Of a DNA stretch of 6,048 nucleotides, positions 5,950-6,048 are shown one piece after another. The number at the start of each line of letters is the position of its first letter. The first letter of the stretch is position 1. The notes beneath the pieces were generated by a model. That model was not told where the DNA came from, searched no databases, and worked only from the letters and a program-made list of their open reading frames with translations. The position numbers and the translations under genes were made by a program. The DNA comes from UBA6022 sp035704495 (lineage in GTDB: Bacteria > Patescibacteriota > Saccharimonadia > Saccharimonadales > Saccharimonadaceae): positions 1-6,048 of the forward strand of contig DASSWW010000031.1 in the NCBI GenBank assembly GCA_035704495.1, given 5' to 3'.

Positions 5950-5987
5950 ATAAAAAGCGAGAGGCTGTAACGTCTCTCGCTTTTTAT
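5950..5987 (+). terminator. Strong, symmetric rho-independent terminator
   Basis: A 16-bp stem pairs 5950-5965 with 5972-5987 around a 6-nt loop (TGTAAC). The core GCGAGAGGC pairs with GTCTCTCGC (one G-U pair), flanked by A5 on the left and T5 on the right. The T-run on one strand and the A-run on the other make it usable in both directions. It starts about 20 bp after the stop of the surface protein gene. Confidence 0.92.
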
Positions 5988-6005
5988 GGTATAAATGGGT
6001 ATACT
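5987..6005 (+). promoter_or_regulatory. Promoter-like -10 elements downstream of the terminator
   Basis: TGGTATAAA (5987-5995) is an extended -10 and TATACT (6000-6005) is a second candidate. Neither has a convincing -35, and the usual -35 position falls within the terminator stem. Predicted starts are near 6003 or 6012, 16-25 nt before an ATG at 6028. Confidence 0.35.
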
Positions 6006-6027
6006 ATAGGCACAAGCGATACCATTA

Positions 6028-6048
6028 ATGAAAACAAAAAAACCAATC
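6028..6048 (+). CDS. Possible start of a new gene, truncated by the window edge
   Basis: An ATG at 6028 opens seven codons (MKTKKPI) to the window end. The Lys-rich start would suit a signal peptide or a cytoplasmic protein. The call rests only on the ATG and on the -10-like elements just upstream. No Shine-Dalgarno is visible. Seven codons cannot identify a product. Confidence 0.3.

Overview
The window looks like chromosomal DNA from a small-genome bacterium of the Patescibacteria/CPR group, most likely Candidatus Saccharibacteria (TM7). This is an inference. It rests on a large single-pass surface protein with a lamin-tail domain, Ig-like repeats and an acidic VLG(A/T)QD / LANTG tail before its anchor, on compact gene packing, on several genes without a Shine-Dalgarno sequence, and on standard stop codon usage (no in-frame UGA in any long gene). 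No rRNA, tRNA, CRISPR array, insertion sequence or phage gene is visible.

Left part (1-1212, + strand): the 3' end of a class I glutamine-amidotransferase-like hydrolase of the PuuD/peptidase C26 type, cut by the window edge. It is followed by a well-formed promoter, a very acidic 70-residue orphan protein, and a small zinc metallopeptidase with HExxHxxGxxH near its C terminus. Middle (1209-2057, - strand): a second, unrelated HExxH protein runs towards the first. The two genes meet on one CTAG tetranucleotide that supplies both TAG stops. A 169-bp divergent intergenic region (2058-2226) holds promoters on both strands.

Right part (2227-5930, + strand): two membrane-anchored envelope proteins, of 216 and 994 residues. 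Although the bodies are unrelated, both start with the same element (SVKVR at residues 10-14, then a hydrophobic segment) and end with the same element (I-x-G-x-x-W-[FY]-W-W-L at the start of a terminal membrane helix, then RR). They also share a leader layout: an extended -10, a G/C hairpin, GCGGGGAA, GTGAG and ATG at almost the same distances. This shared 'address label' is the most interesting thing in the window and may mark an envelope-sorting and co-regulation class. A strong symmetric terminator closes the unit. Beyond it lie promoter-like sequences and possibly the first seven codons of another gene.

Functional picture: a cytoplasmic hydrolase/peptidase neighbourhood beside a surface-display pair. 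The large protein has the architecture of an adhesin or stalk. The small one could be a structural or assembly partner, but the sequence does not show this directly.
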